Shown in pieces: positions 54,530 to 64,000 of a stretch of 64,000 nucleotides of DNA. The DNA is taken from positions 372,001 to 436,000 of the forward strand of contig JAMXDE010000003.1 in NCBI GenBank assembly GCA_026770025.1, written 5' to 3'. The stretch is from Craspedostauros australis (Eukaryota > Bacillariophyta > Bacillariophyceae > Mastogloiales > Achnanthaceae). Position numbers and translations under genes: made by a program. Position 1 is the stretch's first letter. The number at the start of each line of letters is the position of its first letter. The notes under the pieces are model-generated. The model saw only the letters and a list, made by a program, of their open reading frames with translations, was not told where the DNA came from and searched no databases.

Positions 54530-55407
54530 TGTTGGAAATCCGGGGTAACCCAGTCTCTAGTAGTAGTATCTGGTTACCTATTCATGTTATTGCATTGTTG
54601 GAACTGTGAGTACAACATCTTTATCTCTTTCAATTCCATTTGCCAAAGCATACATAATCCACAGTAGCACACAGTCTTGCCCTTGCTCATGCAGTGCTGT
54701 CTTCCTGCTTCATCATGCCATGCAGCATGTACTCCATGTACATCTCATCTTGCAGTATTGATGCATCCCATCATGCATCTCAGATATTCCATCTCCTGCC
54801 TTCTACCAATAGTTTCGTTAGCGTAGACATCGCCGAGTCGTAGGCATCACACAGATCTGTTCATTCGATCAGATCACGATTGCCCATTCGTCACAGGAGC
54901 ACCCTGGATGGGAGCTCATTCAGCTCCTCATCATCACACATCTCCGATCACTTTGCCGATCACTTCACTGGCTTCCTGGAAGTTCGTCATCACTGGTTCG
55001 TTCACAGGCCATCTCACACTTCATGACATCAGCCTTCCTCCAGTACTCTTTTTCATTGGTTGCGGCATGGGGGCCGTAGTCGCGTGTATTGTGATGTTGG
55101 TCACGATTCCAACATCCCTGCTCCCTGCAACATACACGTGTGATTGGTATTCCTGCATTGAGGTCACGGACTCCATAGTCCGGTTCGCATTCGGCACGTG
55201 GCGTTCTCCACCACAAGACGCGTGTAGCTCACATTTTCTGTCACAAAGATCCAAGGGTGAGGGTTGCGGTAATGTACCATTTCATGACATTCGAATCCTG
55301 ACTCTTGACTTATTGGGAGGTGCGGTAATGTAGCATTACACAATACTCAACTCCACACTCTTGGGAGGTGCGGCAATCCGGTGTTTCACAACACCCGATT
55401 CCTGACA
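54530..55407 (-). repeat. Interspersed repeat copy 1 (imperfect inverted ends)
   Basis: Inverted relative to the copies at 56168-56999 and 62252-63033. One end reads TGTTGGAAATCCGGGGT; the other, read inward, TGTCAGGAATCGGGTGTT. The two ends are imperfect inverted repeats of each other. A fragmentary frame (54908-55333) shared with the other copies (SQRSKGxxCGN, GSFTGHLTLxDI) is interrupted differently in each, so it is not treated as a gene. Confidence 0.65.
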
Positions 55408-55599
55408 CCTATCATGAGCAATGAGATGTGAATGATGGAGGAGCTTTGCTATGATGAATGCAGGAGCAACTACAGGGTGCTACTAGCATCATCATGGGCA
55501 AGCAACTTGAGGAAACAAGAAATGAAGATGTTGTTCTCACAGTTCTAAAACGGTACAGTTTAATAAGCACTAGACTACAGTATCAATACCCCAGATTTC

Positions 55600-55968
55600 C
55601 AACAAAAGTGGTCCCGACAGTTTGTACGCCGCATCTGGCGCATAGTATGGGAGAAGTGGATGGCAAGAAATGAAGTGCTTTTTGAAACCCAAGACTCGGC
55701 CAAAGCTGAGATGACTCAAGCTCTGTGAGTCAGAGCAAAGTTGCTTCGACTTCGCCTCGAGTTAGATCGCGTCGTCAATCGACGGATCCTGCTCTCGGTT
55801 CCTGAGGCAGGCACTCCAATAGCGCAGGTCGCGGTATGGGTGGAGCAAGCAGCTCTGAAGCTGCATGAACTGGCCGCTTCTGGCGCCCTGTTCAAGTGGC
55901 TTAAGTATAGGCGGCATGTTCACCCGGTCCCCGGCAATAGCGCGAGCAGCCACACCGCGGGCGGTTGA
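55600..55968 (+). pseudogene. Possible LINE-type (non-LTR) retrotransposon 3' remnant
   Basis: The frame reads QKWSRQFVRRIWRIVWEKW, MARNEV, then a TGA, then KLLRLRLELDRVVNRRILLS and VWVEQAALKLHELAASGALF. The pattern W...LW.I.W..W..RN..LH followed by a helical tail is familiar from the C-terminal end of reverse-transcriptase-like ORFs in algal and fungal LINEs. No reverse transcriptase core is present, and the match is from memory of the pattern, so the call is tentative. Confidence 0.35.
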
Positions 55969-56107
55969 CATACATACGATTATATACAACGATACACGGA
56001 TTCCGTGCTCCCTTTGCGCCCTGCGCGAAGTTGAAAGGAGGCGGAGAAAAGCGCCACTGGCGCAGCCTCATAAGAGGGTTTAATCTTTGAGTTATTTATT
56101 TATTGAT

Positions 56108-56167
56108 TATGTTTGTGTGGCTTTGCTTGTGCACCTGCATTTGCAGTTGTGAGTTGCGGTAGTTGAG
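56108..56167 (-). repeat. 60-bp scrap of an ankyrin gene 3' end
   Basis: Matches 19302-19361, the C-terminal coding end of ankyrin gene 1 (LNYRNSQLQMQVHKQSH), with two differences. It stops exactly where interspersed repeat copy 2 begins, so a third ankyrin locus was probably broken by that insertion. Confidence 0.7.
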
Positions 56168-56999
56168 TGTCAGGAATCGGGTGTTCTGAAACACCATATT
56201 GCCGCACCTCCCAAGAGTAAGGATCCGAACGTCATGATATGCTACATTACCGCAACTCCCACCTTTGGATCTTTGTGACAGAAAAATGTGAGCTGCACGT
56301 GTTTTGTGATGGAGAACGACACGTGCCGAATGCGAACCGTACTTTGGCGTTCGTGACCTCAATGCAGGAATGCGAATCACACGTGCATGTCGCAGGGGGC
56401 AAGGATGTTGGAAATCGTGACCAACATCACGATACGAGCGACTACAGCCCCCATGTCGCAACCAATGAGAAAAGAGTACTGGAGGAAGGCCGATGTCACG
56501 AAGTGTGAGATGGCCTGTGAACGAACCTGAGATGAGGACCATCCAGGAAGCCAGTGAAGTGATCGGCAAAGAAACCAGCAGAAACGACAGGAGAAGCATC
56601 GGAGATGATCGGCGATGATCGGAGATGTGAGATGGTCGAGGAGCTGAATGAGCTCCCAACCAAGGTGTTCCCGTGACAAATAGGAGACCGTGATCTGATC
56701 GAATGAACCGATCTGTGTGATGCCTATGACTCGGCGATGTCTAAGGCATCAAAACTATCAGCGGAGGACAACGTGCTTGTGTGCACGAACATGGGGTACT
56801 CGGTGGTGCATGCATGTCCATGGTGAAATTGCGATGAATGCAAGATGGATGCCTGCTAGACCAACAGAAGGACCCGTGGAGATCTCAGGAGGAGATCGAA
56901 CTATGGAAATTGAGAGCAATGAAGAGCTCACAGTTCAGAGAAGTAGATTCTAACAAACGATTAGTTCTCTACTACTAACACCACCCTGGATTTCCAATA
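56168..56999 (+). repeat. Interspersed repeat copy 2 (imperfect inverted ends)
   Basis: Starts TGTCAGGAATCGGGTGTT and ends GGATTTCCAATA (reverse complement TATTGGAAATCC). Next to the start is a perfect hairpin (GGTGTT-CTGA-AACACC). Similar over its length to 62252-63033, and in part to 54530-55407 in opposite orientation. Confidence 0.7.
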
Positions 57000-57000
57000 G

Positions 57001-57962
57001 GTGTTGATGTCATTGAAACCTGGGCAACACTAAAAACGCATCCGCAATACGATGATATCCGCAAGGCACGAGCAACCTACTCTAATCACATCAGAGCATC
57101 AGCCGCATCCACTCAACATTCCTTGAGCATGGGTGATCAAAAGGGTCAGTACCAGCGTATCACCACTGACCCATGCGGTTCTTTCTGGTTCACCAGGTTC
57201 AACGAAGGCTGCAGATATCGCATGGAACAGGATTGGCGACCAAACAAGGGCTTCTCTTCAGACCTGTTGTTGGCCATATTGGACGCCACACAGGAGCGTC
57301 TGGATGAATGCGAACCATTGGACACAGATCAACATCGATGGCCCGCGCTTATGGCATATGCAACGCTGCCATACGTTCTCTCTGAGAGGGACAGAGGCTC
57401 AAGTGCTTGACTTGGGAGCTGCACTCAAGGAATGGTCGCGTCCCAAACCGAAAAACCATTTCACTATCGTGTTGCAAGGCAAATTCAAAGGGGAACATCA
57501 GTCATATCAACACATCATCCCGGAGTCCACCAATACTAAGTCTGGAATCAAGGCGCAGCACATCGTCGCAGAGCTTCTTCATATCAAAACCAAGGCACAG
57601 CAACATCTTGGACCGGCGATCTCTTCAAAGGACGGGGTTTTGTATACTCTCAAGGAATTGGATGACGCACTCCACGACATTTCGGAGAGCATCTGGGAAT
57701 CCAATCGCGCACTCTTTCTTCCTAACATCACTCAGTCTTCCAAATTGCGAGAAAAACGACCAATGCTTTCGCTCTTTTCGATGAGCCTCCGACACTCGAG
57801 CTCTGGATCAAAAGGTAAGCGAATCTGACATCAAATTGGTCAATCGTTGGGAAAAACGAGGACCAGGAGGTGGGCGTCGAAACGAAACAGACATGAGGTT
57901 TCACTACGCTCAGTTTGACCTTCTTGCCCAGCCGTTTCTGCGCTACACCGCTGCCATGTAAT
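57001..57962 (+). pseudogene. Tyrosine-recombinase-like (Crypton-like) gene remnant
   Basis: Starting in the frame of 57123, the translation reads DVIETWATLKTHPQYDDIRK, GSFWFTRFNEGCRYRMEQDW and RPNKGFSSDLLLAILD. Near 57380 it shifts +1 into LRGTEAQVLDLGAALKEW, then FTIVLQGKFKGEH and KSGIKAQHIVAELLHI, and after a further change near 57815 ESDIKLVNRWEKRGPGGGRR and MRFHYAQFDLLAQPFLRYTA. The order (basic, LRGxE arginine region, KFKGE strand, RW...GR, M..HY) resembles recombinase-like proteins of Cryptons that are abundant in diatoms and other protists. The Arg in LRG and a Tyr in HYAQ could be active-site residues. It has at least two frame changes. Family assignment is tentative. Confidence 0.45.
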
Positions 57963-59485
57963 GGGCGGTACTATTGGGGATCAGGAAGTGCATAACATGG
58001 AGTTGGGATAGATTCGTCAAAAGTCAGTGCAACTGGTGGACTGGTTCGATGCCGGAAGGCTGCGGTCACACCCAGAGTAGCATTCGCTAAGTGGGGTCCA
58101 AAACCTACACACCGAACTCTAGTCAACGTACGACATCGCATCCAGCCCTAATAACAGCATGAACTGACATGGTAATACACATGCAACGCATGTTACACAC
58201 CAACCCAATAGCACACATATCTTGTGATATACTCTACTCCTGACTTTCTGTGCTACCATTCGCTCCTCAGCTGTATGATCGATCACCGACAACAATCCAT
58301 TCAACGACCACAACAACGGTAATGTTGGAGTCCTCCGTGCCAACTCGCGTCACAAAAAACACTGAAAAATGGAGAACGGCGGTTGGTGTTCCGTGCCTTT
58401 TGCACGTTGTCAGGAGTATGGTCTGTCCTTCAACCTGTTTTATACCGTTTGATGTTGAGAACAAAGCTATGTCAGACGATGATGTAAATGTAGTGGACTC
58501 GGAAGCAAGCTGTGAAGAATGTTTCTGATTGCTTGTTTTATGGTGTTAAGCTGACTATTGATGGGGCGACCGAGTAAAAAGGTAGGGAGCATGCTGTCGT
58601 GCTTCAGCCGTTCTGGTCGAGCGGTGATGCGTTGTTATTGGTCTGCAGATGGAGGTGTCAGAGATGCCACGTTGAAGAGCAGGGCTTGGTCCTTGCATGG
58701 ATATGCTTCAAGGCAGGCACTGGATCTGCAAGATGGCGAGTCAGACAGGCAGCTGGTGTTAATGAGCTACGGGTTTAGCTGGTTGCAGCTAACAAGTTCA
58801 ACCACACACCACGCACGTGGTAGACGTCCATCCCGGTAGTCGGTGGATGTCCCAAATGCGATGCACACGACTTCAACAGATGAGTCCCGTATCAGTCCCG
58901 GATCAAGCTTGTCCCAACCACAACTGTGACTCCCTCGGTTGTCCGCGGTGGAGACACTATCGGACGGTGGGCATTTCGCTTCACAAGCGTGGTGTCAGTG
59001 GCACAGTGCTGTGCCAAACTTGGCGCCTCCGTCTCTGGCAGCGCAGATCAAATCGATCCACCAAAGCGTTCTGCGCAGAAACGGCAGATACGTCAGACGT
59101 TTGTGGACATTTCGCATTTGACAGGGGGAGGGGAACACATGCAATTCAACGCCAACCACGCAATCATGGAGGAAAAGCGAAGAAGACAACAACGCGAAGC
59201 ACGAAAACTGTGTTGCTCGCACAACAGCATCGGCGCGCGAAATCACGTCCAATCCTTCATGCACGAAACAATGAAGGCCAGGTCACTCCGCTGATACATG
59301 CGCCTCACACGCATGAGTATCGGGTGCACAGTAGATCGTACCCAACTCCGAGGTCGCAAGCGTATCCACCTCTCTCCGCCAGCAAGTTCGGACGAGAACA
59401 GCACAGCCCTTCGTCACATCCAAAGTCACAACCAAGTTCACAATTACAATCACAACCAAGAGCGCAAGCAAGCAAAGCAACCAAG
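57963..59485. other. Intergenic region and 5' leader of the monooxygenase gene
   Basis: No supported gene. The frame of the next gene stays open upstream to 58817, but the predicted peptide there is His/Gln/Arg/Ser-rich with no domain, so it is treated as leader rather than coding sequence; an N-terminal extension cannot be excluded. Confidence 0.5.
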
Positions 59486-61607
59486 ATGACATCGATGACA
59501 GGAAAGGACGGCACCACCTTGCCCAAGCGCAGCGTCTGCGTGATCGGCTGTGGGCCTGGAGGCATGTTCTTCTGCCACAACATCAACAAGATCATCCAGG
59601 AACAGCGCGCATCGAAGGAAGGTGAGCAAAAGTCGGAGCAAGGATCTGCAGAGCCCTTCTTTGACTGCGAGTACGATGTGCAATGTTTCGAGGCAGCGTC
59701 CAGCCACGGCGGCGTGTGGCGGAAGGCCAGCAACAAGACGACTGCGGACAATGCCGAAAATGCGCCTGATGACACGAAGGTTGCCATGTACGACAATCTC
59801 TGGACCAACGGACCGTCGCTCGCCATGGAGATGTACGACTACACCTTCGACGAGCACCTCAACGGCGGCGGGAACGATAGCGAAAACGAGAACAAGGATG
59901 CCAACGAGCAGATCACAGTGTACCTGAAGCGCCAGACCGTGCTGGACTACATCACGGCGCGAGTCACCAGGAAGTGCCCCGACTTCTTCGAGCGCTTCGT
60001 CCAAGTCAACACCAAGGTGCTCAGTGTCGAATGGAAGGAGGATCTCGACAAGTTCGAGGTCACGACGGAGAACATGGAGCTGTCGGACAAGAAGACCCAG
60101 CTCTTTGACTACTGCGTTTGGGCCGGCGGAAACAATGGCAAGCAGAACATCCCCAAGCAACCGCTGCAGAGGATCAAGGAGGGTGGCTTCACTGGGACCA
60201 TCTTCCATTCTGCTGACTCGGCCTGCCTCGAGCAAGACCTGAAGGGCAAGAACGTTGTCCTGGTCGGAGCTGCTTACTCAGCCGAGGATCTGGGAAACCA
60301 GCTTGTCAAGCTTGGCACCAACCATGTGCACATCCTATCGCGGTCCTCGGAGCCAGACATCCTAGACAACACGTGCTGGCCAGGCAATCGGGTGACGATC
60401 CACGTCGGAGCGCAGCTCAAGACCACCAATGAGAACACCATCTTCCTCGAACGCGTGCGCTGGGAATGGCCGGGCGAGTACCTTCTCGACGAGGAGGCCG
60501 AGGAGCTCCCTCCCATTCAGAATGTTGACACGATCATCTTCTGCACTGGGTATGGTGCTGGTGTGAGCATGCTGCACCCGTCACTCCGCCCTGAGCTTCA
60601 TCGTGGTGATGGCAAGTCGAAGTTCACTAAACTCGTTGTTCCAGACGATTGGAAGATGGAGATGGATCCTCTCAGAAAATTCGGCATTGATGTCAAGGCT
60701 GAGGAGTGCGTCTACTCAGCCGAGCACCTCCTCGACTTTTTTTATGGCGTCAAGGTACGTCAATCTGTCAGTCCTCAGCGCCCTGCGACGCTGATGATTT
60801 TCTTAACCCATGATGTGACCACGCAGGTGCGACCCAACATCACCGCTGCCGTGATCGGATGTTGAACGCCCACCACATTGATGTATCGACACATTCTTAC
60901 AGTCATCCCCCGTCTGCAATACAACGCAACTCTGTTCCACCTCTGCTTGTGTTTGTGCTTATACATGTTGTGTGAGTCTGCTTCATCTCAACGGTATCCA
61001 CTCACTTCACGTTTTACCTGACCTGCTCTACACGCAGATCACCAACCGCAAAATGATGTTCATAGACCAAATTACGTACAAGCCGATGTTCGATGCCGAC
61101 GTTCTGGCTTGGTTCTTCGCCTCGCTGGTCACGGGACGGGTTGTTCTGACAGAAACAAATGAGGAGCTGGAACAGTTCAATCACAAGATGGCGCTGGAAA
61201 TGCTCCAATTGAAGCACGAACGCGAATTCATGGATAAGAACTACTGTGATGCCATGGACCAAGCGTGGGGAAAAATTAACGAAGAGGAGTTGGCGAAGTC
61301 CATCGAAGAATGTGCTCACCTTGATGACATAGTATTCACCAAGGTGCTTGCTAACTTGATGAAGATCAGCAAGTATCCCATCAGCTTCGGGTCGCTGCAG
61401 GAACTCAGCGAACGCGCCATGGAGATCGTCGCCATGTCACAACTGAGTTCGGCTCATCGCTACAAGACCTTTGACGGTGCGAACGAATCCGCCGATCCGA
61501 AGGACTGGAGAACGTTCCGCGACTACGAGGACGCTGACAAGTTCAAGTCGGTCCACACGCACGCCCCAGCCCGAAAGCTGTCCAAGCCGTGGTTGCTGCA
61601 TGAGTGA
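59486..61607 (+). CDS. Flavin-containing monooxygenase-like protein, two exons (612 aa)
   Basis: Exon 1 is 59486-60754 and exon 2 is 61038-61607; the 283-bp phase-0 intron begins GTACGT and ends CACGCAG. The join gives YGVK-ITNRKMMFIDQ, continuing the fold. The start is the ATG 15 codons before the FAD-binding strand VCVIGCGPGG (residues 18-26). Next come FEAASSHGGVW (flavin), YDNLWTNGPSLAMEMYDYTF (FMO-like), LKGKNVVLVGAAYSAEDLG (NADPH-binding strand, with GAAYSA instead of GxGxSG), and DTIIFCTGYG (the ATG/CTGY motif of FMOs). Exon 2 ends in charged helices. Family members use FAD and NADPH to oxygenate N or S atoms; the substrate here is unknown. Confidence 0.85.
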
Positions 61608-62251
61608 ACACAGCAGTCATAAAGAGCGACCGCGCAGTCCAGTCCAGCACTCGCTCATTCTTGACAGTGATTTGATGTGGGTGTGCTCACTGCGGCACAG
61701 CAATTTCGATGTTGGCTGCCGAGCACGAAGTCGCTGGATGTAATACCGCAGAGCGATGCTCGCACGCAGGGAGTTGGCCGATCCGCTTCATCCATTTAGC
61801 TGCAAGTCAACGCGCACCAAGAGCAACCATCCGGCACCGATGGTTGGAATAGCCCGCCAGTCGACGTATGCATGTCGATCGAATGAAAGTAACCATATCG
61901 TCCAAACCAGAAATAGCACAATATTGTATAATGCCTCTTCATACTTTGACGAGGATACTCGGAGCCCACCATGAAACTGAATGGGTGTGTATGGTGCCAT
62001 ACGAGTACTATTACAATATTCCATCATCTGCAGATATATTCCATGCTTCACCTATCCTTCATCTATCCTTCATTCATCCGTGCGTTTCTGCGTTCTCCAG
62101 TCCAACAGATGTTGCCCACAGATGTTGCCCACAGATGTTGTCCACAGATGTTGTCCACAGATGTTGTCCACAGATGTTGCCCGCGAAACGACACCAACAT
62201 GAACCATGGCCACGGATTCCATCATTCGAACATGCTCTTGTCGTACGTGTT
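61608..62251. other. Intergenic region
   Basis: No supported gene apart from the tandem repeat listed separately. Confidence 0.5.
62106..62183 (+). repeat. 13-bp tandem repeat, six units
   Basis: CAGATGTTGCCCA-type units, six head to tail without gaps. Units 3-5 carry T for C at the tenth base, and the last unit ends in G. No coding role. Confidence 0.85.
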
Positions 62252-63033
62252 TGTCAGGAATCGGGTGTTCTGAAACACCGAATCGCCGCACCTCCCAATA
62301 GTAGGGAGTCGAATGTCGAGCAACGATATATTACCGCAACTCTCACTTTGGATCTTTGTGACAAAAACAATTTGAGCTACACGCGTCCTGCGGTGGAGAA
62401 TGCCACATGCCGAATGCGAACCAGACTGTGATGTTCGTGACCTCAATGCAGGAATGCGAATCACACGTGAATGTCACAGGGGGCAGGGATGTTGGATTCG
62501 TGACCAATATCACAATACACACAACTACGGCCCCCATGCCGCAATGAATGAAAAGAGAGTGTTCGAGACATGCCGATGTCACAAAGAGTGAGATGGCCTG
62601 TGAATAGATCACTGATGACGAACTGGTGAAGGATCAGTGAAGTGCCGGAGAGGTATCGGAGATGTGCAATGATGAGAAGCTGAGAAAGTAATCATCCAAG
62701 GTGTTCCTGTGAAGAATGGGAGACAGCAATCTGATCAAATGGAACAAGCCAAGTGATGCCTGTGACTCAATGATGTCTAAGCCAACAAAACTCAGAAGGA
62801 GGATGATGTGTTGAGTGCACAGACATGGGGTACTCAGTGGTGCATGTATGTCCATGATGAATTCATGATGAATGCAATGTGGATGCATGCTAGACCAACA
62901 GATGAACCCATGGAGATCTCAGGAAGAGATCGAACTTTGGAAGTTGAGAGCCATGAAGAGGTCACAGTTCAGAGAAGTAGATTCTAACAAACGATTAGCT
63001 TTCTACTATCATCACCACCCCTGATTTCCAACA
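62252..63033 (+). repeat. Interspersed repeat copy 3 (imperfect inverted ends)
   Basis: Starts TGTCAGGAATCGGGTGTT and ends CTGATTTCCAACA. Same terminal hairpin as copy 2. Similar to 56168-56999 throughout, including a shared GAAGTAGATTCTAACAAACG block near the right end. Confidence 0.7.
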
Positions 63034-63777
63034 TGCACAGTGGTGGTGGCTGTCTTTGATGGTCCGACATGGATGATGAGGCGTGGTGTCTTCACCTGCT
63101 GCTGCTTTTGGTACAGCTGGTCATCTTGGTGGTTGTCTTGGCAGCTGTCATTTCTCATGATACCTTTCTCATCATCCTTCACATGATCCTCCACATGATC
63201 CCAGGATTGCTCCCCAGACACATCGCCAATACTCTTGCTTGCGACATCATCACCAGAGGCACCAAAGTGAGATGGATGCGTTGGAGCAGATAAGTCCACC
63301 TCATGCAGACCCTTCAAGGGACAAGCGTCATCCATGTCAGCACGATGATGATGCTGGCAACAGTCACAGCAGCTGCCGCAGCAACAGCAGTCACACGAAA
63401 GATCCTCAAGGGTGCTTTCTTGCGTGATGTTCCATCCTTTCTTGCATTTCTCCCTCCACCTTCACGACTTCTCCCCTTCCTCCCATCACAAGCAGATCTG
63501 TTCCACAGCCTCTCATCACCAGTCATCGCTGTGGCGATGGTTGATGGCTGCCAATGGGCTCAGTCTTGGGGATCCCCTGCAGGTGCAGGAGTATATGGGG
63601 TGGGTTGATGGGATCGTGTCTGTTGGTGTGATCGTTGTTGTTGTTGTTGTTGTTGTTGTTGTGGATCTCACTTTTGTGTCTTTGCTGCCGGAATCATATG
63701 CTGACATCGTGCCGAACTTGTCAACCTTTGTAAATTGTGATTTTGGTATCAAATGAATGCGTATTGATGTTTCGTAT
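63034..63777. other. Region without supported gene
   Basis: GTTGTT triplet repeat at 63627-63661. Short frames (63069-63293, 63412-63756) have low-complexity Val/Leu composition and no domain. Confidence 0.45.
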
Positions 63778-64000
63778 TTTACATTGAGCTATACATGTCA
63801 CAACAACACAAACACGTGCAACCTCCACATCAACAAATGAGAACAGGAATCCAAGAAACAGAAGATTGTGGAAGAGGGAGGCATCGCCAACAACAACCAA
63901 GAGACGCGCTCACCACAACACAACAGGCTGCGCGCAGCGTGGTGTCCAACCACCACGATACTCGTACGAGCACACTTCCCTCTACTCGTACAACCACAAC
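63778..64000. repeat. Mariner-like end fragment and ankyrin-locus upstream repeat
   Basis: At 63782-63793 the bases TTTTACATTGAG match the outer part of the right inverted repeat at 30264-30276, followed by CTATACATG, close to the right flank there. 63818-64000 then matches the ankyrin locus 2 upstream flank (37309-37400 and 37858-37950). A fourth, partly outside, copy of this locus type may begin here. Confidence 0.5.

Noticed and set aside
54908-55333. 141-codon frame with a hydrophobic stretch
   Set aside because: Shared with the other repeat copies but interrupted at different places in each; treated as repeat sequence.
58817-59485. In-frame upstream extension of the monooxygenase gene
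   Set aside because: Composition is His/Gln/Arg/Ser-rich without domain, and the FAD fold begins normally just after the ATG at 59486; treated as leader.
1-64000. CRISPR arrays, bacterial operons or prophage
   Set aside because: Introns, retrotransposons and eukaryotic domain families show a nuclear eukaryotic genome; tandem repeats found are short and without spacer structure.

Overview
This window is eukaryotic DNA, most likely from a unicellular alga or other protist of the stramenopile type; a diatom is my best guess. Long ATG-started reading frames carry GT-AG introns, and two introns can be placed to the base (16608-17172 and 60755-61037). The gene set fits that guess: proteins with Pro-Thr repeats and Cys-rich CxGxxSC-like repeats, Copia retrotransposons, plant-type mariner and piggyBac-like transposases, and ankyrin and BTB families. 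The species is an inference; no rRNA, tRNA or organelle marker was found.

Layout. 0-6.3 kb: an unrecognised Ser-rich nuclear-type protein (may start outside the window), a type II membrane protein with a TupA-like ATP-grasp domain (minus), and a six-segment membrane protein (plus). 8.3-12.9 kb: a dead piggyBac element with imperfect inverted ends. 15.2-17.6 kb: a two-exon protein kinase. 18.6-20.4 kb: an ankyrin gene followed on the same strand by a broken BTB/POZ region. 20.7-30.3 kb: a 9.6 kb segment bounded by 41-bp identical inverted repeats and TA dinucleotides. It holds an intact 849-aa mariner-like transposase gene and a broken Pro-Thr-repeat gene. The paralogous locus at 37.0 kb looks like its empty site. 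32.6-34.3 kb: a low-complexity TPG/RS-rich frame. 34.6-36.7 kb: a second ankyrin gene plus BTB remnant, duplicated from the first locus.

38.2-54.1 kb is a nested retrotransposon pair. Copia element A (minus, 528-bp LTRs, GGTGT target duplication) was split near its gag-pol junction by Copia element B (plus, 754-bp LTRs, GTCTT target duplication). A's gag and pol lie in one frame separated by a single TAG. B has a single +1 frame break in its integrase C-terminus, two tandem E2F-like sites in each LTR, and a leader with a 60-bp repeat that folds into alternating hairpins with a compensatory base-pair change.

54.5-63.0 kb is relic-rich: three copies of an 0.8-0.9 kb repeat with imperfect inverted ends, a LINE-like 3' remnant, a tyrosine-recombinase-like (Crypton-like) remnant, and a 60-bp scrap of an ankyrin gene. 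Within it lies a two-exon flavin monooxygenase-like gene (59.5-61.6 kb). The last 200 bp repeat the upstream flank of the ankyrin loci.

The host genes look unrelated in function. The recurring theme is a dispersed ankyrin/BTB locus that is repeatedly duplicated, broken and used as a landing site by transposons.
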